Below the pieces are notes generated by a model. The model ran no database searches, was not told the DNA's origin, and was given only the letters and a program-made list of their open reading frames with translations. A program made the position numbers and the translations under genes. A stretch of DNA of 64,000 nucleotides from Vibrio sp. HDW18 (GTDB lineage Bacteria > Pseudomonadota > Gammaproteobacteria > Enterobacterales > Vibrionaceae): positions 1,178,001 to 1,242,000 of the forward strand of contig NZ_CP049913.1 in the NCBI RefSeq assembly GCF_011306175.1. Reading direction: 5' to 3'. Positions 37,021 to 52,594 of this stretch are shown piece after piece. Each line of letters opens with the position of its first letter. Position 1 is the stretch's first letter.

Positions 37021-37603
37021 TAAAATTGAAACGATCCTGAAGATCCCAGGACATATCGCTTTAGAACGGGTTGATGTCTGGTTTCAGGATGAAGCCAGAT
37101 TTGGGCAACAAAACACCACCACACGGTTATAGGCAGAGAAAGGAACACGTCCCAGAGCCGTGAAGCAACAACAATTTGAATATGCGTATCTGTTTGGTTC
37201 TGTCTGTCCCGCTAGAGGCATTGGCGAGGCGATGGTCGTTCCTTGGGTTAACAAGGACCTTATGGTTGAGCATCTTAGGCAGATCTCCGCGGTGACCGAA
37301 AAAGGTCGTCACGCAGTGGTCATTATGGATGGTGCAAGCTGGCACACAGAAGATATTGCCAATGAATTTCAGAACCTCAGTGTCATCAAACTCCCGCCCT
37401 ATTCCCCTGAGTTGAATCCAATAGAACAAGTATGGAGTTGGTTAAGACAACACTATCTAGCCAACCAGTCTTTTACGGATTACGAAGACATTGTATCCAA
37501 AGTATGTCGGGCTTGGAATAGTTTTTTGAAATGCTCGGCCAGAGTCAGACAGATGTGTTCGAGAAGGTGGATAGAGCTGACCAGTTAATTTTCCAGATTG
37601 GTA
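37021..37603 (+). pseudogene. Tandem duplicate of the catalytic half of the IS630-type element
   Basis: This is a direct repeat of 36438-37020 with a period of 583 bases. It lacks the N-terminal half. Point changes include TGG to TAG at about 37129, which makes a stop, and CTCC to ATCC and GGAATG to GAAATG further on. It ends in GATTGGTA five bases before a terminator. It was probably produced by unequal exchange or abortive transposition, followed by decay. Confidence 0.9.
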
Positions 37604-37607
37604 TAAA

Positions 37608-37633
37608 CAAAAACCTCAGCATTTCTGCTGAGG
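37608..37633 (-). terminator. Terminator of the rRNA operon
   Basis: Minus strand: CCTCAGCA, loop GAAA, TGCTGAGG, then five T. It lies about 10 bases after tRNA-Trp. Confidence 0.92.
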
Positions 37634-37641
37634 TTCAAATA

Positions 37642-37718
<77 letters not shown>

Positions 37719-37749
37719 GTAACTTTTACAAGCTAAAACTTTTAATAAG

Positions 37750-37826
37750 TGGCGGAGCGGACGGGACTCGAACCCGCGACCCCCGGCGTGACAGGCCGGT
37801 ATTCTAACCAACTGAACTACCGCTCC
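37750..37826 (-). tRNA. tRNA-Asp(GTC)
   Basis: 77 bases with encoded CCA, acceptor GGAGCGG/CCGCTCC and anticodon GTC in CCTGTCACG. It lies 31 bases after 5S. Confidence 0.97.
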
Positions 37827-37857
37827 GCTGTCTGGTTAGCGCTTGGTGCTAAATTAA

Positions 37858-37977
37858 AAGCCTGGCGATGTTCTACTCTCACATGGGGAAACCCCACACT
37901 ACCATCGACGCTGTTTCGTTTCACTTCTGAGTTCGGAATGGAGTCAGGTGGGTCCAAAACGCTATGGTCGCCAAGCA
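37858..37977 (-). rRNA. rrf: 5S ribosomal RNA
   Basis: 120 bases whose ends pair (TGCTTGGCGACC with the 3' CGCCAGGC), matching Vibrio 5S. It contains CCGAACTCAGAAGTGAAAC. Confidence 0.97.
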
Positions 37978-38086
37978 AATTCTTTCTCTCTATTTCTAGA
38001 GAATAATCTGGAAAGCTGTTTTCATTCTCACACACACATTCTATGCGCTTAGCTTATTGAGTCCATCAAAACCCCTTGGGTGTTGT

Positions 38087-40973
<2,887 letters not shown>

Positions 40974-41195
40974 ATACAACCCGAAGGAGTTTCGGGTTGT
41001 TGTTTAAACAACCTAAGTTGTCTCGCGTTTATTTACATGAGTGCGAGACAGATTTTGCCGGACTCAAATTTTGAACAAGACCTTAGCCTTATTCGATACC
41101 AAGCACACTTGAATGTGTTGTTGGTGTTTATCTTTCGATAAACATTGAGAACTTTACAAACAACAAACGAATTTGTTGTTTTGTCAGCTTTCCAA

Positions 41196-41209
41196 ATTGT
41201 TAAAGAGCA
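41196..41209 (-). promoter_or_regulatory. boxA antitermination site in the 16S-23S spacer
   Basis: Minus strand TGCTCTTTAACAAT, the rRNA boxA consensus bound by NusB-NusE, between tRNA-Ala and 23S. Confidence 0.85.
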
Positions 41210-41259
41210 AGATTCATCAAGAACCATTTTTAAACATTCTCAGCGAAAACGCTTAAAGA

Positions 41260-41335
41260 TGGTGGAGTTATGCGGGATCGAACCGCAGACCTCCTGCGTG
41301 CAAGGCAGGCGCTCTCCCAGCTGAGCTATAACCCC
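41260..41335 (-). tRNA. tRNA-Ala(TGC)
   Basis: 76 bases with encoded CCA, anticodon TGC in CTTGCACG, in the 16S-23S spacer. Confidence 0.97.
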
Positions 41336-41343
41336 ATCGTTAG

Positions 41344-41420
41344 TGGTGGGTCTGAGTGGACTCGAACCACCGACCTTACGCTTATCAGGCGTACGCTCTA
41401 ACCACCTGAGCTACAGACCC
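41344..41420 (-). tRNA. tRNA-Ile(GAT)
   Basis: 77 bases with encoded CCA, anticodon loop CTGATAA. It precedes tRNA-Ala in the spacer. Confidence 0.97.
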
Positions 41421-41482
41421 ACTTCATGCTCAAATCTAAACCATATCAATCTGTGTGGACACTCATCACGATAATCATCGTG

Positions 41483-43039
<1,557 letters not shown>

Positions 43040-43238
43040 AAAAGTTTTTTGAAGCTTTCGCTTCGGCTCAATGAATACTGACTTTAAATTACCTTAGTAA
43101 TTCAAAGCTATTATCGTTCCAACAGAACGATAATGAATTGACTGTGCCAAGACTTGCGTCTCGTTTGGTCACTCAGTTCATTGATTAATCTTTTTGAGAT
43201 CATCATCAACGAGTGCCCACACAGATTGATTGGTTTAT

Positions 43239-43252
43239 ATTGTTAAAGAGCG
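43239..43252 (-). promoter_or_regulatory. boxA antitermination site in the rRNA leader
   Basis: Minus strand CGCTCTTTAACAAT, one base from the spacer boxA. It lies about 200 bases before 16S. Confidence 0.82.
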
Positions 43253-43286
43253 TTTTGCTTCGGCTTTCTTACCGAAGAGGCTGTGC

Positions 43287-43314
43287 ATTCTAGCGAGATA
43301 ATGGTCAGTGTCAA
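43287..43314 (-). promoter_or_regulatory. rRNA promoter P2
   Basis: Minus strand -35 TTGACA (43314-43309), 16-base spacer, -10 TAGAAT (43292-43287), then a GCACAGCC discriminator. Confidence 0.85.
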
Positions 43315-43401
43315 ACACTTTTTTCATCTTTTGCATCGAAGCGTTTTGCCTAGCTGACTGGCCCGAAAGCCTTGCGGCGTCTGCCGTGTCAGTGAGGGCG
43401 C

Positions 43402-43429
43402 ATTATAGGGAAGCTGATTACATTAGCAA
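43402..43429 (-). promoter_or_regulatory. rRNA promoter P1
   Basis: Minus strand -35 TTGCTA (43429-43424), 16-base spacer, -10 TATAAT (43407-43402), GC-rich discriminator GCGCCCTC. Runs of A just upstream (near 43435-43450) fit an UP element. The GC discriminator fits stringent control by ppGpp/DksA. Confidence 0.82.
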
Positions 43430-43548
43430 GGACTTTTTGAGGTTTTTTTTAACCATTCGACCAAGTGATGATAGTTTAGCCGTAATTCACCATTTATTGG
43501 TGATTAAACTCTCTATTCACACCAGATTGACTATAAAAAGGAGCAACT

Positions 43549-44100
43549 ATGAGCTCGATTCGTCGCTATAAGGGCATTGAACCAAAATTGGGGACTGGCG
43601 TTTATGTGGATATTAGCGCCGTGATTGTTGGCGATATTGAGCTGGATGATGATGCCAGCATTTGGCCCTTAGTCGCGGCTCGTGGAGACGTCAACCATAT
43701 CCGAATTGGCAAACGCAGCAATATTCAAGACGGGTCAGTATTGCATGTGACCCATAAGAATTCGGCAAACCCTGATGGCCATCCTTTATTGATAGGCCAT
43801 GATGTCACCGTTGGGCATAAAGTGATGCTACACGGCTGCACAATACACGATCGCGTTTTGGTTGGCATGGGATCGATTGTATTAGATGGAGCGGTGATTG
43901 AAAGTGATGTGATGGTCGGGGCCGGAAGTTTAGTCCCTCCCGGCAAGCGGCTGATCAGCGGCTTTCTCTATTTAGGCAGCCCAGTAAAGCAAGCGCGATC
44001 TCTGACTGAACAAGAACGCGCTTTTCTACTCCAATCAGCGGCCAATTATGTGCAGAGCAAAAATGACTATATCAGAGAGGTTAAATCGGCTCACGAGTGA
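43549..44100 (+). CDS. yrdA: Gamma-class carbonic anhydrase-like hexapeptide protein YrdA
   Basis: This 183-residue left-handed beta-helix protein is of the YrdA/PaaY group. The zinc-site histidines lie in NIQDGSVLHVTH and GHDVTVGHKVMLHGC. AAGGAG precedes ATG 43549. Enzymatic activity of YrdA homologues is not settled. Its last 20 bases overlap the end of the convergent yrdB gene. It starts just upstream of the rRNA promoters, facing away. Confidence 0.93.
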   Translation: MSSIRRYKGIEPKLGTGVYVDISAVIVGDIELDDDASIWPLVAARGDVNHIRIGKRSNIQDGSVLHVTHKNSANPDGHPLLIGHDVTVGHKVMLHGCTIHDRVLVGMGSIVLDGAVIESDVMVGAGSLVPPGKRLISGFLYLGSPVKQARSLTEQERAFLLQSAANYVQSKNDYIREVKSAHE

Positions 44101-44356
44101 TCTCAATTTGGCCTAGAAGATTAAACATTTCCTCTTCAATCGCCTGTTCAGCGATCTCCTCTAGGTCAAAACGCCATTGTTCAAATGCCCAGACGATCTC
44201 TTGTGGGGCAGTTAACTCCCTTGCTGCTAAGGCTTGTAAAACTTGCCGAGCAGCAAGACACTCAATTAATGCCCCATTTTGCTGAGCAAAAAAGACCACC
44301 GCTTGTTTCGCTTCATCCCAATGGTGTAAATCAGAGAATAAGATTGATTGATTCAT
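44081..44356 (-). CDS. DUF1488 (YrdB-like) protein
   Basis: This 91-residue acidic protein has the family pattern [15 protein letters not shown] near the start and [18 protein letters not shown] near the end. Function is unknown. Its start overlaps the aroE stop (ATGA), so it is probably translated with aroE, as in other gamma-proteobacteria. Confidence 0.85.
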   Translation of the reverse strand: MNQSILFSDLHHWDEAKQAVVFFAQQNGALIECLAARQVLQALAARELTAPQEIVWAFEQWRFDLEEIAEQAIEEEMFNLLGQIEITREPI

Positions 44357-45189
44357 ATCCCACCAGCTAGATTTTTACGCAATTCACGCAAAATTTGTTG
44401 TGTTCCCGGACGCAGGCCACGCCAAAGCATAAAACTTTCTGCCGCTTGTCCCACCAGCATGCCTAAACCATCCATCACCTGAGTACAACCATGTTGCAAC
44501 GCCCATTGATTAAATACCGTCAAGCTCTGACCATACATCATGTCATAACATACTGAATGAGGAGAAAAGATCGTGGGGCTAATCGCCGGAAGTTCACCGC
44601 TCAAACTGGCCGAGGTTGAGTTGATGATCACATCATAGCTCTGATCTAGCTTCGCAAAAGGTTGTGCATCCACTTCGCCGTATAAAGAAAACAGCGCCGC
44701 CAGTTGCTCCGCCTTAGCCAGGGTTCGATTGGTGATGGTTATTGATGCGGGCTGTTGATCAAGCAGAGGCTTAAGCACACCACGCGCCGCGCCGCCAGCA
44801 CCAATCAACAAAATGCGCGCACCACACAGTGATACCGATCGAGCCAGCAAATCTTGCACTAGGCCAGCACCATCAGTGTTATCGCCCAAGATTTCACCAT
44901 CGTCGAGTTTTTTAAGCGTATTGACCGCACCAGCCAAACAAGCACGCTCAGTGAGCCGCCCAGCTAAATGATACGCCTGTTCCTTAAATGGCACGGTGAC
45001 ATTACACCCTCGCCCGCCTTGTGCAAAAAAGTGGCGAGCAGCCTCACTAAATCCATCCAGCGCGACACATTGAGCAGTATAAGTCATCGACTGCTGGGTT
45101 TGCCGAGCAAATAAAGTATGAATAAAGGGCGATTTACTGTGCTGGATGGGATTACCAAACACGACATACTGATCAATTTGAGAAGCCAT
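44353..45189 (-). CDS. aroE: Shikimate dehydrogenase
   Basis: AroE reduces 3-dehydroshikimate to shikimate with NADPH for aromatic amino acid synthesis. The 278 residues show the substrate site [15 protein letters not shown] (near 10-24), NVTVPFKE with catalytic Lys, DNTDG, and the NADP motif [12 protein letters not shown]. It lies in the run tsaC-hemF-aroE-yrdB. Confidence 0.96.
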   Translation of the reverse strand: MASQIDQYVVFGNPIQHSKSPFIHTLFARQTQQSMTYTAQCVALDGFSEAARHFFAQGGRGCNVTVPFKEQAYHLAGRLTERACLAGAVNTLKKLDDGEILGDNTDGAGLVQDLLARSVSLCGARILLIGAGGAARGVLKPLLDQQPASITITNRTLAKAEQLAALFSLYGEVDAQPFAKLDQSYDVIINSTSASLSGELPAISPTIFSPHSVCYDMMYGQSLTVFNQWALQHGCTQVMDGLGMLVGQAAESFMLWRGLRPGTQQILRELRKNLAGGI

Positions 45190-45249
45190 ATCCTTGCCTA
45201 CGTCATCAATGGGTCACTGAGATGACCCTATCACTGGAAACCTAACGCG

Positions 45250-46200
<951 letters not shown>

Positions 46201-46758
46201 TTATCCCTGTCTTAATATTTGTAGGCTGCGAGCATCACGAATTTCACTCGGACCACTCCGGCCACTGGTTTCACCTTCCACCACAACACTGATGTGCTCC
46301 CCAAGCTGTGCGATGACTTGCTGTTGCGTCACACATGCTGGCTGACCACTCAGATTAGCGCTGGTTGAAGTTAAAGGTTTACCAAACGCGACACACAGTT
46401 GTTGTACCAGTGGATGAGCTGAAACCCGCACCGCCACAGTATCAAACTGACCACGAACCCAGCTTGGGGTGTGGCGACTAGCTGGCATCACCCAAGTTAA
46501 AGGCGCGGGCCAAGATGCCAAGACTTGCGCTAGCTGCTCAGCACTTAACTGGGTTTCATCAATATAAGGTTGCAGTTGCTGATAGTTAGCCGCAATTAAA
46601 ATTACCCCTTTTTCTACAGGGCGCTGCTTAATCGCCAATAAACGTAGCATGGCCGTTTGATTATCCGGATCACACCCTAAACCAAACACACCTTCTGTCG
46701 GATAAGCGATCACGCCACCGCTGCGTAGCGCATCGACCGCTTGTTGCAGATTATCCAC
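46201..46758 (-). CDS. tsaC: Threonylcarbamoyl-AMP synthase
   Basis: TsaC makes threonylcarbamoyl-AMP for the t6A37 modification of ANN-decoding tRNAs. The 185-residue YrdC-fold protein begins with a GTG codon (46758; GAGGAG lies upstream). The motifs AYPTEGVFGLGCDP, KQRPVEKGVILIA and STSANLSGQPA are typical of the short TsaC form, which lacks the Sua5 domain. Confidence 0.95.
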   Translation of the reverse strand: MDNLQQAVDALRSGGVIAYPTEGVFGLGCDPDNQTAMLRLLAIKQRPVEKGVILIAANYQQLQPYIDETQLSAEQLAQVLASWPAPLTWVMPASRHTPSWVRGQFDTVAVRVSAHPLVQQLCVAFGKPLTSTSANLSGQPACVTQQQVIAQLGEHISVVVEGETSGRSGPSEIRDARSLQILRQG

Positions 46759-46838
46759 TTATTCAACTCCTCATCGCTCTATTCTGTTCAGTGTACGAAT
46801 CGCAGAGCAATTGACCAGTATTTCTGAACAACCACAAA

Positions 46839-46876
46839 AAGCAAACGTTTGCTTGAGGTAAAAATCCTCGTATAAT
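46839..46876 (+). promoter_or_regulatory. purEK promoter with PurR-type operator
   Basis: AAGCAAACGTTTGCTT (46839-46854) is a perfect palindrome matching the PurR consensus ACGCAAACGTTTNCGT. It overlaps a -35 TTTGCT (46848-46853) set 17 bases from -10 TATAAT (46871-46876), so bound repressor would block the polymerase. Confidence 0.88.
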
Positions 46877-46927
46877 GCGCGGCAATAAGCGCTCGTCGCT
46901 CAATTTACAACACTGAAGGAGTTTGAG

Positions 46928-47413
46928 ATGACCGTCGGTATTATCATGGGTTCTAAGTCAGACTGGCCAACCATGAAGCATGCAGCAGAAATGCTCGACC
47001 ACTTAGGTGTGGCGTATGAAACCAAAGTGGTTTCTGCACACCGTACTCCTCAACTACTGGCTGATTATGCCTCCAGCGCCAAACAGCGAGGTCTGCAAGT
47101 CATCATCGCTGGTGCTGGCGGTGCAGCTCACTTACCAGGTATGGCCGCGGCATTTACCTGCCTGCCGGTTTTAGGCGTACCAGTCCAGTCACGGGCACTG
47201 TCTGGACTCGATTCGTTATACTCGATTGTGCAAATGCCTAAAGGTATAGCGGTCGGCACGCTAGCGATTGGCGAAGCCGGTGCTGCCAATGCCGGATTAC
47301 TCGCGGCACAAATTATCGGCGTGCATCAACCTGAAGTGATGAGCCGAGTTGAAGCGTTCCGCGCTCAGCAAACTCAATTGGTGCTGGATAACCCAGACCC
47401 TCGCGAGGAGTAA
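46928..47413 (+). CDS. purE: N5-carboxyaminoimidazole ribonucleotide mutase
   Basis: PurE converts N5-CAIR to CAIR in purine synthesis. The 161 residues begin [17 protein letters not shown], with the catalytic region SAHRTP and [19 protein letters not shown] lies before ATG 46928. It is three bases from purK. Confidence 0.97.
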   Translation: MTVGIIMGSKSDWPTMKHAAEMLDHLGVAYETKVVSAHRTPQLLADYASSAKQRGLQVIIAGAGGAAHLPGMAAAFTCLPVLGVPVQSRALSGLDSLYSIVQMPKGIAVGTLAIGEAGAANAGLLAAQIIGVHQPEVMSRVEAFRAQQTQLVLDNPDPREE

Positions 47414-47416
47414 CCG

Positions 47417-48550
47417 ATGCGTGTGTTAGTACTAGGCGCAGGTCAGCTCGCGCGAATGATGTCTTTGGCAGGAGCTCCGCTCAATATTACCACCATCGCT
47501 TTTGATGTCGGCTCAGAACAAATTGTCCATCCATTAACCCAACAGGTGCTGGGACATGGGTTACAGCACGCGATTGAGCAAGTGGATGTGATCACCGCCG
47601 AGTTTGAGCATATTCCACATCCTATTCTTGATCTGTGTGCGAGTAGCGGAAAACTCTACCCAAGTGCGCAAGCTATCAAAATTGGTGGCGATCGCCGTCT
47701 AGAAAAAGCGTTATTGGATCGCGCTCAAGTGGCCAACGCAGACTATGCGATTATCCGCACTCAAGCTGATTTCGCACAAGCGGTGACTGACATTGGGCTG
47801 CCTATGGTGCTAAAAAGTGCCCTTGGCGGCTACGATGGTAAAGGCCAATGGCGCTTAAAGCACCATTCACAAATCGAAGAGATTTGGCAACAATTAGCAC
47901 AATACTTAGCGGCCAACCCACAACAAGCGATTGTTGCCGAACAGTTTGTCGCCTTTGATCGTGAAGTTTCACTAGTTGGTGCGCGTAACTTAGCCGGCGA
48001 TATCGTGGTGTATCCCTTGGCCGAAAATGTGCACACTCAAGGCGTGCTCAGCCTATCGACTGCGATTGACGCACCAGAGCTACAAGCACAAGCGCACGCG
48101 ATGTTTCAAGCTGTCGCCGATCAACTCAACTATGTTGGTGTATTAGCGCTGGAGTTTTTCGACGTGCAGGGGCAACTGTTAGTTAACGAAATTGCGCCGC
48201 GGGTACACAACTCGGGCCACTGGACCCAACAGGGCGCAGAAACCTGTCAGTTTGAAAATCACTTACGCGCGGTGTGTGGTTTGCCACTAGGCAGTACCAA
48301 ATTGGTCCGTGAAACCACGATGATCAACATTCTCGGTGAAGACCAATTGGCAAGCGCTGTGTTGGCTCTCGAAGGTTGTCATGTACATTGGTACGGCAAA
48401 GAGAAGCGCGCTGGACGCAAGATGGGTCACATCAATGTGACCGCCGATTACACCGGTGAGCTGCAGCGTAAACTATGCCAGCTAGCGGCGCTACTTGATG
48501 CAGAAGCCTTTCCAGCACTGCATCTGGCTGCTAATCAGATCGAGCATTAA
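47417..48550 (+). CDS. purK: N5-carboxyaminoimidazole ribonucleotide synthase
   Basis: PurK uses ATP and bicarbonate to make N5-CAIR from AIR, the substrate of PurE. This ATP-grasp protein of 377 residues begins [13 protein letters not shown] and contains [14 protein letters not shown] and [15 protein letters not shown]. It is cotranscribed with purE. Confidence 0.97.
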   Translation: MRVLVLGAGQLARMMSLAGAPLNITTIAFDVGSEQIVHPLTQQVLGHGLQHAIEQVDVITAEFEHIPHPILDLCASSGKLYPSAQAIKIGGDRRLEKALLDRAQVANADYAIIRTQADFAQAVTDIGLPMVLKSALGGYDGKGQWRLKHHSQIEEIWQQLAQYLAANPQQAIVAEQFVAFDREVSLVGARNLAGDIVVYPLAENVHTQGVLSLSTAIDAPELQAQAHAMFQAVADQLNYVGVLALEFFDVQGQLLVNEIAPRVHNSGHWTQQGAETCQFENHLRAVCGLPLGSTKLVRETTMINILGEDQLASAVLALEGCHVHWYGKEKRAGRKMGHINVTADYTGELQRKLCQLAALLDAEAFPALHLAANQIEH

Positions 48551-48567
48551 CCAGATCTGCTCTGGTG

Positions 48568-48594
48568 ATCAAGCCGCGTTTAACGCGGCTTGAT
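48568..48594 (+). terminator. Hairpin after purK
   Basis: ATCAAGCCGCG, loop TTTAA, CGCGGCTTGAT. The stem is perfect, but there is no clear T run, so termination is probable rather than certain. Confidence 0.6.
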
Positions 48595-48638
48595 GGTTGA
48601 TACGCTGAAAATGAGAATGGGGTTAGCCCTACGGTGAA

Positions 48639-49223
48639 TCAATTCACCCCTGTAGCAACCGCTTGAATATGGCCACATTTGCGATTCGCACACTGAAAAC
48701 GCATCCCAGCAGCGCTGTTCTTCTCCATCATTACCGAAAAACCACACTGGGTACAGGTTTGAGCCTGTGGTGTCCCATTGAGTGCAAATTTGCATTTAGG
48801 GTAACGATCACAAGCATAAAACCGTTTACCAAAGCGAGATTGGCGCTCAATCAGATGACCTTGAGCGCATTCAGGACAAGTGATGGCTAATACAGGCTCG
48901 CTTGGTTGATGGGGGCTGTCGGTCGACTCAATATGATGACACTGCGGATAGTCGCTACAACCAATAAACATGCCATAACGGCCTTGGCGTAGCACCAATT
49001 CATGGCCACATGCTGGGCAAGCCACGCCTAACGGCTTGAGAACTTGAGCATCATTGTGATGCAGCGACTGAATGTAATCACACTCTGGGTAAGCGCTGCA
49101 GCCTAAAAAAGGCCCATGTTTACCATGACGCAACTGCAAGGTTGCACCACATTGAGGACAAGGTGAGCTTGGTAGCGCCTGTTCGTGAGCCGTGAACAGT
49201 TGGGGGTCAATTTTACGCTTCAT
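48639..49223 (-). CDS. Topoisomerase I-type zinc-ribbon protein (YrdD-like)
   Basis: The 194-residue protein is built from four C4 zinc fingers of the topoisomerase I C-terminal type: CPQC/CSAYPEC, CPAC/CSDYPQC, CPEC/CDRYPKC and CTQC/CANRKC. It has no catalytic topoisomerase domain. It probably binds nucleic acid; the role is unknown. It follows smg by 11 bases in a dprA-smg-yrdD run. Confidence 0.9.
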   Translation of the reverse strand: MKRKIDPQLFTAHEQALPSSPCPQCGATLQLRHGKHGPFLGCSAYPECDYIQSLHHNDAQVLKPLGVACPACGHELVLRQGRYGMFIGCSDYPQCHHIESTDSPHQPSEPVLAITCPECAQGHLIERQSRFGKRFYACDRYPKCKFALNGTPQAQTCTQCGFSVMMEKNSAAGMRFQCANRKCGHIQAVATGVN

Positions 49224-49234
49224 CTATCACCCAC

Positions 49235-49711
49235 TTAATGCAACACGCCTTGCTCTTGGCTATACAGCAACTCTTCCATCAAGGTGTAGGCGTTTTCATT
49301 GCCCGGAACGTTGAACAGCACCATTAAAATGATCCATTTGAGATCTTCTAGTTCAAACTCCTCGGTTTCTAATCCCATCACACGATCAATTACCATCTCT
49401 CGCGTTTCTGCGGTTAGCACATTAATGTGCTCAAGAAAAAGCAAGAAACCACGCGACTCAAGATCAAGCCGCTCAATCTCTTCGGCAGCGTAAATGCGCA
49501 TTGAGGTCGGGGCACTTTTCGCGATCGCCGTTTGGGTATCGGTTTGTTGCAACGCCGCCAAATCTTCCAACCAATGGAGGGCTTTATAAATATCTTGCTG
49601 ATGAAAACCTGCGCGCAGCAGTTCATCTTCCAGATGGTCCTGATCCACTTGCAACTCAGCATCGCTATGGATATAGGTTTCGAACAGATACATCAAAATA
49701 TCCATCATCAT
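49235..49711 (-). CDS. smg: Smg family protein (DUF494)
   Basis: The 158-residue conserved protein opens [23 protein letters not shown] and has [26 protein letters not shown]. Function is uncertain. Of the first three Met codons, the second or third may be the real start. It begins two bases after the dprA stop. Confidence 0.92.
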   Translation of the reverse strand: MMMDILMYLFETYIHSDAELQVDQDHLEDELLRAGFHQQDIYKALHWLEDLAALQQTDTQTAIAKSAPTSMRIYAAEEIERLDLESRGFLLFLEHINVLTAETREMVIDRVMGLETEEFELEDLKWIILMVLFNVPGNENAYTLMEELLYSQEQGVLH

Positions 49712-49713
49712 AG

Positions 49714-50829
49714 CTAGCCTCTCCCCTTTCTAATATAGCCACCAGGTACTGCAACCACATGCCCAAGGAGTTCTAACTCCAAGAGCTGCATCATGATTTC
49801 CTGCACCGGAATTTTAGTCCGGCTTGCCAGAATATCAATGGGTGTAGCTTCTACCCCTACGTTAGCTAACAGCTCGGGAAATGGCAATTCTTCATCACTG
49901 TGGCTGGCACAAAAAAGTGTCGCTTGGCACGATGCTTGTTCAGAGAGTAACCAAGAGAGTGGATTTTTGAGCTCCTGATAGATCTGTTGCACGCTTTGCA
50001 CTAAACACGCCCCTTGTCGGATCAGTTGATTACTGCCCTGACTGGCGGCGTTGAAAATCGATCCGGGCACCACAAAAACTTCACGCCCTTGATCGGCAGC
50101 ATAACGGGCGGTGATCAGCGAACCACTTTTTTCCGCCGCTTCCACGACCACCACCCCCAGTGACAAACCACTAATGATACGGTTGCGGCGTGGAAAGTGA
50201 TCGGCCCGCGGTGCAGCATGCGGTGCAAACTCAGAAACCAATGCGCCTTGGGCAATAATTCGCTCCGCCAAAGCTTGATGCTGTTTGGGGTAGATTTGCG
50301 CTAACCCAGAGCCCAATACCGCCACCGTTTGCCCCTTGGCTTGCAAAGCGCCATCATGCGCATGTCCATCAATCCCGAGCGCTAATCCACTGACTACCAC
50401 CAACCCGGATTGAACCAACTCGGCCGCAAACTGACGCGCAATTTGTCGTCCGTCAATACTGGCATTGCGGCTACCGACAATCGCCAGTGCAGGATCGTGC
50501 AAGGCGGGTAACTGACCTTCGATAAACAGCACCGGAGGCGGCGCTGCAATTTCTTTCAATAGACGAGGATAGTGCGAGCAATGTGGGGTCACTATGTAGC
50601 GGTGATCGGCAGCGCTACGCCATAGCAAGCTCTGCTCAGCTTGCGCGGCGGCGCGAGTGGTTAAAAAGGCTAACTGTTCTGGTTTAAGGCCACGCGCCAA
50701 CCATTGCTGAGGCGTGAAGGTTGACAGCTGAGCTGGCGATTGAGTAGCCAATAGATAAGAGAGTGTTCTGCTCCCCAGCTTGGGGGTAAAACACAGCGCT
50801 AGCCAAGTGGCTAAATCGTGATCCTTCAT
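49714..50829 (-). CDS. dprA: DNA processing protein DprA
   Basis: DprA protects incoming single strands and loads RecA during natural transformation. The 371 residues include the extended Rossmann core [46 protein letters not shown] and [14 protein letters not shown]-terminal winged-helix-like domain follows. Its start overlaps the lysM gene's stop by one base (TAATG). comM lies at the right edge of the window, so two transformation genes are present. Confidence 0.95.
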   Translation of the reverse strand: MKDHDLATWLALCFTPKLGSRTLSYLLATQSPAQLSTFTPQQWLARGLKPEQLAFLTTRAAAQAEQSLLWRSAADHRYIVTPHCSHYPRLLKEIAAPPPVLFIEGQLPALHDPALAIVGSRNASIDGRQIARQFAAELVQSGLVVVSGLALGIDGHAHDGALQAKGQTVAVLGSGLAQIYPKQHQALAERIIAQGALVSEFAPHAAPRADHFPRRNRIISGLSLGVVVVEAAEKSGSLITARYAADQGREVFVVPGSIFNAASQGSNQLIRQGACLVQSVQQIYQELKNPLSWLLSEQASCQATLFCASHSDEELPFPELLANVGVEATPIDILASRTKIPVQEIMMQLLELELLGHVVAVPGGYIRKGRG

Positions 50830-51929
50830 TAACCCGCATCATCAAGTGGGGGAATGGGTGTGGCCACATCCCCTCGATCCGCGATTGAGGATGGTGTAGC
50901 GGCCTCAGGGGCAAGCGCCAAAATATCCTGACTGATCGGCGCTAAACTGTGGGTAATTAACGCCAGACTAAAACGCGCATAAGGGCGGATCACCATCAAA
51001 CTGCCAATCTTTAAATTCGGCAACTGCACCTCTGAATCAGCCTGCTTGGTGTTGACTTTTGCTCCGGCCTGATAAAGCTCAAACATGCTGCCTTGCACCA
51101 AACCATCATCACGACCTTGGTCAATCACCACCACTTGGTTTTGCCCGGCATACTGACTGCCTTCTAATGAACCAAGGATCTGGGCTTGGCTTCCCTCTGG
51201 CGCAGGTTGTGGATAGAAAGTGGTAGAAAGAGCGCGCTGTGCAAGGTCAACTTCTGGTAACGCAATATCATTGCGCAGGATCTCTTGCGTCTGCTCGAAC
51301 AGCGTCAAACCACTGAAATGCGTGTTAGTCATCACCAACTCACCTAGCGCCACCAAACGCAGCACCACCATCACCTCATCTTGCCGCAGATATTGGGCAA
51401 CTTCGCGATAAATTCCCCACGTTTTCTCGCTGTGAACACCTGTGATATACAACTGCTCTTGCTTGGTCAGATATTTACGCTCATCACTGGAACCTATCAC
51501 CCGCGCACTATCTTGCAAAACCGCGGGACTCATCAAGCGATCCGACTGCAGATAAGGTAACACCAAACTCTCTTGCACCGTAGGTACCGCTTGCTTTGTC
51601 ACCACTCGCACTTGCGGACTAAGTTTTACCATCGGCTTTAAACTCAGCACCGGTTGCCCATCGCGCCAAAATAGGGTCAATTTATCGCCAGGGTAGATTA
51701 AATGCGGATTATTGATCTCTGGGTTGGCCTGCCAAAGCCTCGGCCATAACCATGGACTATCCAGATACAATGCCGAGATATCCCACAGAGTATCGCCTTT
51801 GACCACAGTATACGTTTGTGGCGCATTGTGTTTGAGTGTTAGTGATGTTTGCGGCTCGGCGATTACCGGTGCACTGCATAAAGTGAAGGGTAATAACGCG
51901 CAAGCAATATAGCGGGTTAATCGTGCCAT
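50829..51929 (-). CDS. LysM-domain envelope protein
   Basis: I chose ATG 51929, preceded by AAGGAAG and AAGGTC; a longer frame to 52046 has no such signal. The 366-residue product has a signal peptide ([24 protein letters not shown]). A LysM domain follows ([33 protein letters not shown] and HLIYPGDKL), expected to bind peptidoglycan. The remainder has a conserved family region of unknown function. It is divergent from def. Confidence 0.9.
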   Translation of the reverse strand: MARLTRYIACALLPFTLCSAPVIAEPQTSLTLKHNAPQTYTVVKGDTLWDISALYLDSPWLWPRLWQANPEINNPHLIYPGDKLTLFWRDGQPVLSLKPMVKLSPQVRVVTKQAVPTVQESLVLPYLQSDRLMSPAVLQDSARVIGSSDERKYLTKQEQLYITGVHSEKTWGIYREVAQYLRQDEVMVVLRLVALGELVMTNTHFSGLTLFEQTQEILRNDIALPEVDLAQRALSTTFYPQPAPEGSQAQILGSLEGSQYAGQNQVVVIDQGRDDGLVQGSMFELYQAGAKVNTKQADSEVQLPNLKIGSLMVIRPYARFSLALITHSLAPISQDILALAPEAATPSSIADRGDVATPIPPLDDAG

Positions 51930-52067
51930 GACCTTGCTTCCTTGGTCGAAAGAGAACTGGGTGGTGGAGAAATCACGTCCGGATGCTGTCATTTGGATCA
52001 TAAAATGTCTAGAATTGAACCAACACGCATTAAGCTGTTTCGGCACAGTTCAACATTTCGAGTGTAT

Positions 52068-52577
52068 ATGTCTGTATTGCAAGTACTAACCTTCCCTGAT
52101 GATCGGCTGCGTACCGTGGCCAAACCGGTCGCGACCATCACGCCGCACATCCAACAAATTGTCGATGACATGTTGGAAACCATGTATGCCGAGCAAGGCA
52201 TCGGTTTGGCGGCAACCCAGGTCGATATTCATCAACGAATTGTGGTGATTGATATTTCTGAAACGCGCGATCAGCCGATGGTGCTAATTAATCCAGAAAT
52301 CATTGCCAGCCAAGGGGAAGACGGTATAGAAGAGGGGTGTCTGTCCGTGCCGGGGGCTCGTGCACTTGTGCCACGTGCGGCACAAGTAACAGTGCAAGCG
52401 CAAGACCGAGATGGCCAACCCTATCGCTTCATCGCAGACGATCTACTAGCGATTTGTGTTCAGCACGAACTGGACCATTTAGCCGGTAAACTGTTTGTCG
52501 ATTATCTGTCACCGCTGAAACGTAACCGTATTAAAGAGAAGCTAGAGAAAATCAAACGCTTCAACCAGAAAAAATAA
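52068..52577 (+). CDS. def: Peptide deformylase
   Basis: Def removes the formyl group from nascent proteins. The start is ATG 52068 ([15 protein letters not shown]), giving 169 residues; the longer frame from 51942 does not fit the family. Motif 1 is [10 protein letters not shown], motif 2 EEGCLSVPG with the metal Cys, and motif 3 [14 protein letters not shown] with HExxH. It is 17 bases upstream of fmt, its usual partner. Confidence 0.96.
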   Translation: MSVLQVLTFPDDRLRTVAKPVATITPHIQQIVDDMLETMYAEQGIGLAATQVDIHQRIVVIDISETRDQPMVLINPEIIASQGEDGIEEGCLSVPGARALVPRAAQVTVQAQDRDGQPYRFIADDLLAICVQHELDHLAGKLFVDYLSPLKRNRIKEKLEKIKRFNQKK

Positions 52578-52594
52578 TTTACTGTGAGGTAAGC

